Of a DNA stretch of 7,648 nucleotides, positions 5,213-7,648 are shown piece after piece. The translations under genes and the position numbers were made by a program. The first letter of the stretch is position 1. The number at the start of each line of letters is the position of its first letter. The stretch comes from Pseudomonas sp. GTDB lineage: Bacteria > Pseudomonadota > Gammaproteobacteria > Pseudomonadales > Pseudomonadaceae. Below the pieces are notes generated by a model. The model saw only the letters and a program-made list of their open reading frames with translations, was not told the origin of the DNA and did not search any database. The stretch is from positions 1-7,648 of the forward strand of contig JARDZH010000072.1 of NCBI GenBank assembly GCA_029240955.1. The letters run 5' to 3'.

Positions 5213-6520
5213 ATGAGTCTTCATTTATGCCGCGCACTGCGTATGGGTCTAGGACTGGGACTGGCGGTCAGCCTGACGTGCGGAGCGGCGATGGCCGCCG
5301 ACTCGCCCTTTATTCTGGGCATATCCACCCACTTGATGAACTATGACCGGCCGCTCAAACAGCCGCTGAGTCTGGCGGCCGATGCAGGCTTCAATGCCGT
5401 CAAGGACGATGTGTTCTGGTCTACCGCCGAGCCCGCGCCCAATCGTCTGCGCATCAAACCGCAGTGGCGCAGTTACCTGGAAACGGCCAGCAGCCTGAAC
5501 ATGAGCCGGCTGGCGATTCTGGGTTACAGCACCTCTTATCACAAGAACGCCAAACCGCGGACCCCGGAGATCACCCGGGCATGGCTCAAATACGTCGATT
5601 ACGTCAGCCGTCAGTTGGGCAACCGCGTCAACTTCTATGAGATCTGGAACGAGTGGGACCTTGAAGCGCCCAAGGATCGCCAACTGAGCCTGGACTACGT
5701 GAAGCTGGTGCAGCAAACCGCACCGGTCCTGCGCAAGAACACGCAGGGTCTTGCAGGCACGCCAGCGAAGATTCTGGCGGGTGCGGTGACGCCGGACGGA
5801 ATGAGATTCGGCTTCGCAGACAGCCTGATCGAGAGCGGCGCGCTGGATCTGGTCGATGGCCTGTCCATTCACCCCTACGCCCACTGCGCCGCAGATGATG
5901 GCAATACCCCGGAAGCCTGGGTGAAGTGGCTGGCCGAGTACGAGCAGCATGTACGCACCAAAGCCGGTCGAGACGTTCCACTGTATCTGACCGAAATGGC
6001 ATGGCCCAGCCATCAGGGTCCGTGCGGCAAAAGCGAAGTCACTCAAGCCCTGTACATGGCGAGGATCTTCTTCCTGGCGCGGACCGTGCCGAACGTAAAA
6101 GGCATGTGGTGGTACGACTTGTACAACGACGGTCCCGACCGCCATGACCAGGAACACAACTTCGGCCTGCTTCATGAAAATCTGTCACCAAAGCCTGCCT
6201 ACACGATGATGAAGGCGATCGCCCCGATCGTGCGGGACTTCACCTACGACGCACAGGCGAGCGTTTTGTCAGACGGTCTTTATCAACTGCACTTTCAAAA
6301 AGGCACCGAGCGCGTTCTGGTCGCTTGGGCAATCGGCAAACCTCGTGATGAAAAGCTGGTCACCAACGCCGCAATGAGCGGTCCGTTACGACTGATCGAC
6401 ACCGCCAAGGCGGAGCAAGGACAGATCAACGGTGATCAGGTCTGGGACTGCCAAAGCGGCCAGTGTTCGGCCACCGTAAACCTGACCCGCTTTCCCAAGA
6501 TCATCAGGCTGAACCCTTAA
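5213..6520 (+). CDS. Secreted PslG-like glycoside hydrolase (GH39-like TIM barrel)
   Basis: PslG of P. aeruginosa (442 residues) is an endoglycosidase that cuts Psl exopolysaccharide in the periplasm and is encoded in the polysaccharide operon. This 435-residue protein has a Sec signal peptide (basic MSLHLCRALR, hydrophobic core, AMA cleavage near residue 28; the Cys at 23 is not in a lipobox). A (beta/alpha)8 barrel occupies about residues 32-345 and a small beta domain about 350-435. Clan A catalytic glutamates are visible: acid/base Glu147 in YEIWNEWD and nucleophile Glu261 in LYLTEMAWP, 114 residues apart (PslG pair Glu165/Glu276, 111 apart). His220 lies in SIHPYAHC after the expected strand, and WWYDLYNDG after about residue 295. 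Four Cys (225, 271, 413, 418) could form periplasmic disulfides. The start is fixed by TGAGGA overlapping the preceding stop. Its substrate is presumably the polymer made by this operon; other GH39 or GH5-like activities are possible. Confidence 0.85.
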   Translation: MSLHLCRALRMGLGLGLAVSLTCGAAMAADSPFILGISTHLMNYDRPLKQPLSLAADAGFNAVKDDVFWSTAEPAPNRLRIKPQWRSYLETASSLNMSRLAILGYSTSYHKNAKPRTPEITRAWLKYVDYVSRQLGNRVNFYEIWNEWDLEAPKDRQLSLDYVKLVQQTAPVLRKNTQGLAGTPAKILAGAVTPDGMRFGFADSLIESGALDLVDGLSIHPYAHCAADDGNTPEAWVKWLAEYEQHVRTKAGRDVPLYLTEMAWPSHQGPCGKSEVTQALYMARIFFLARTVPNVKGMWWYDLYNDGPDRHDQEHNFGLLHENLSPKPAYTMMKAIAPIVRDFTYDAQASVLSDGLYQLHFQKGTERVLVAWAIGKPRDEKLVTNAAMSGPLRLIDTAKAEQGQINGDQVWDCQSGQCSATVNLTRFPKIIRLNP

Positions 6521-6620
6521 GCCACAGGCTCGACACGACAGATCCGGCGGTTTTGCAGTACCTGCCCCGATTGCTGTGCCTCTCTGAAAACCGTCCGACT
6601 CATCGAATGGGCATGCTCTT
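6521..6620 (+). other. 100-base gap inside the operon
   Basis: No gene, T-tract terminator or convincing promoter is seen. The only dyad is the tiny GCAG-TAC-CTGC. The bases just before ATG 6621 (GAATGGGCATGCTCTT) hold no good Shine-Dalgarno sequence, so the acyltransferase may be poorly translated or depend on upstream ribosomes. An in-frame TGA at 6585 with no other start codon after it makes 6621 the only possible start. Confidence 0.55.
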
Positions 6621-7648
6621 ATGGATTTTCGAAAAGACATCAACGGATTGCGCGCAATCGCCGTCGTCGCGGTGCTGCTGTATCACTTTCAGCCAGCCTG
6701 GTTGCCCGGTGGTTTTGCCGGAGTGGACGTGTTCTTCGTGATCTCGGGCTTCCTCATCACCGGCATCATCATGCGCGGGCTCAAGGCGGGTACGTTCAGC
6801 CTTTCAGCGTTCTACAAATCCCGGGCACGGCGCATTATCCCGGCACTGGCCATGCTGTGCTTCGTACTGCTGGCGCTGGGCTGGTTCTACATGCTGCCAC
6901 TGGATTACAGCGCGCTGGGCACTCATGTGGCCAGCAGCCTGGGGTTCGTCTCCAACTTCGTGTACTGGGGGGAAGCAGGCTACTTCACCGCCAACGCCCA
7001 CGAAAAATGGTTACTGCACACTTGGTCATTGTCGGTCGAATGGCAGTTCTACCTGCTGTTCCCGATCACCTTGCTGATCCTCATCCGCTTCGTGTCGATC
7101 GCCTCGTTGCGCTGGTGGATTCTCGGCGGATGTCTGGCCGGGTTCGGATTCTGCGTGTTCGCCTCGTATCAATGGCCGGAGCCGTCGTTCTATCTGCTGC
7201 CCACCCGCGCCTGGGAGCTGCTGCTCGGCGGCGTTGCGTGTCTGTTCCCATGCCATCTGCGCCCACAAGCGCAGCGGCTGCTGGAGCTGGCCGGGCTTGC
7301 GCTAATATTGGCTGGCTTCGTCTTGCTGTCCGCACAGGATGTCTGGCCCGGGTATCTGGTGCTGCTGCCGGTTCTGGGCACATTCGCTGTCATCCTGGCT
7401 GCTCGCCAGGACTCGGTTCTGACCAGCAACCCGGTGTCGCAATGGACCGGCAAGTTGTCGTACTCGCTCTACCTCTGGCACTGGCCGGTCGTGGTTTTGA
7501 TGAACTACGCGGGCTGGCTGGGCGAGACCGGCAATATTCTGCTCGGGATAGCAGCGGCGTTCGTGCTGGCGATTGCCTCTTATCGATTGGTCGAGAAACC
7601 CACTGGCAGCGCAAGGCAAGCGCATGGCTGGCAGTTTGCAACGCTCAG
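6621..7648 (+). CDS. OafA/YrhL-type membrane acyltransferase (acyltransferase-3 family), 3' end outside window
   Basis: Acyltransferase-3 proteins move acyl groups, usually acetyl, across the inner membrane onto extracytoplasmic sugars. The 342 visible residues start with MDFRKDINGLRAIAVVAVLLYHF, holding the conserved Arg11 and catalytic-type His22, followed by GFAGVDVFFVISGFLITGII at 31-50. The basic FYKSRARRIIPA at 64-75 is the family's RxxR-type region. EKWLLHTWSLSVEWQFYLLFP at 128-148 and LSYSLYLWHWPVV at 279-291 are highly typical, with YRLVEKP at 321-327 marking the last helix. About ten membrane helices are recognisable. The HTWSLSVEWQFYLLFP variant is usual in proteins of about 600-660 residues with a C-terminal SGNH esterase-like domain, so such a domain probably follows beyond the edge. 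By position it would O-acylate the polymer, like PslL. The family is certain; acceptor and acyl donor are unknown. Confidence 0.9.
   Translation, partial: MDFRKDINGLRAIAVVAVLLYHFQPAWLPGGFAGVDVFFVISGFLITGIIMRGLKAGTFSLSAFYKSRARRIIPALAMLCFVLLALGWFYMLPLDYSALGTHVASSLGFVSNFVYWGEAGYFTANAHEKWLLHTWSLSVEWQFYLLFPITLLILIRFVSIASLRWWILGGCLAGFGFCVFASYQWPEPSFYLLPTRAWELLLGGVACLFPCHLRPQAQRLLELAGLALILAGFVLLSAQDVWPGYLVLLPVLGTFAVILAARQDSVLTSNPVSQWTGKLSYSLYLWHWPVVVLMNYAGWLGETGNILLGIAAAFVLAIASYRLVEKPTGSARQAHGWQFATL

Noticed and set aside
5421..5428. Second ops-like 8-mer (CTACCGCC, i.e. GGCGGTAG on the minus strand) in the hydrolase gene
   Set aside because: Antisense, within coding sequence, and lacking the ninth base of the core; taken as the chance background against which the leader site is judged.
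5249..6175. 308-codon minus-strand open frame inside the hydrolase gene
   Set aside because: Shadow of the PslG-like gene; no motif, no ribosome site.

Overview
The window reads as a chromosomal stretch of a moderately GC-rich gammaproteobacterium. It is most likely a Pseudomonas; a placement in the syringae or fluorescens side of the genus is a guess from gene content and codon use, not a measurement. Nothing points to a phage, transposon, CRISPR array or RNA gene. All genes act on the cell envelope: membrane phospholipids, periplasmic glucan and exopolysaccharide.

Layout. Bases 2-238 (+) are the 3' end of a cardiolipin synthase gene. It converges, with a 6-base gap, on a complete cyclopropane-fatty-acid synthase gene (cfa, 245-1429, -). 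A roughly 600-base divergent spacer follows. It carries a plausible stationary-phase-type promoter for cfa and a plausible envelope-stress (AlgU/sigma-E-type) promoter for the next gene. That gene is opgD (2027-3646, +), a Tat-exported periplasmic protein of the OpgG/OpgD family, and it ends in a strong hairpin (3656-3689). Bases 3690-3888 form a second, clearly regulatory spacer: a perfect TTGACA -35 box inside an inverted repeat, a long untranslated leader, and a GGGCGGTAGC element identical to the core of the RfaH 'ops'/JUMPstart element of enteric polysaccharide operons.

From 3889 to the right edge runs an apparent exopolysaccharide operon. A multi-spanning Wzy-like polymerase comes first (3889-5202). 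A secreted PslG-like glycoside hydrolase follows (5213-6520), with its Shine-Dalgarno sequence overlapping the polymerase stop codon. Last is an OafA-type membrane acyltransferase (6621 to the edge), cut off before its C-terminus. The three correspond in type to PslJ, PslG and PslL of the Pseudomonas Psl system, but in a different order. No glycosyltransferase, Wzx flippase, Wzc/PCP or outer-membrane exporter is visible; these would have to lie downstream or elsewhere.

How the genes could work together (inference): the left half tunes membrane lipids (cardiolipin, cyclopropane rings) and periplasmic beta-glucan under osmotic or stationary-phase stress. The right half starts a Wzy-dependent polysaccharide pathway: polymerisation at the periplasmic face, trimming or release by the hydrolase, and O-acylation by the acyltransferase. 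The observation most worth follow-up is the ops-like element in the polysaccharide leader, which suggests that an RfaH-type NusG paralogue controls this operon.
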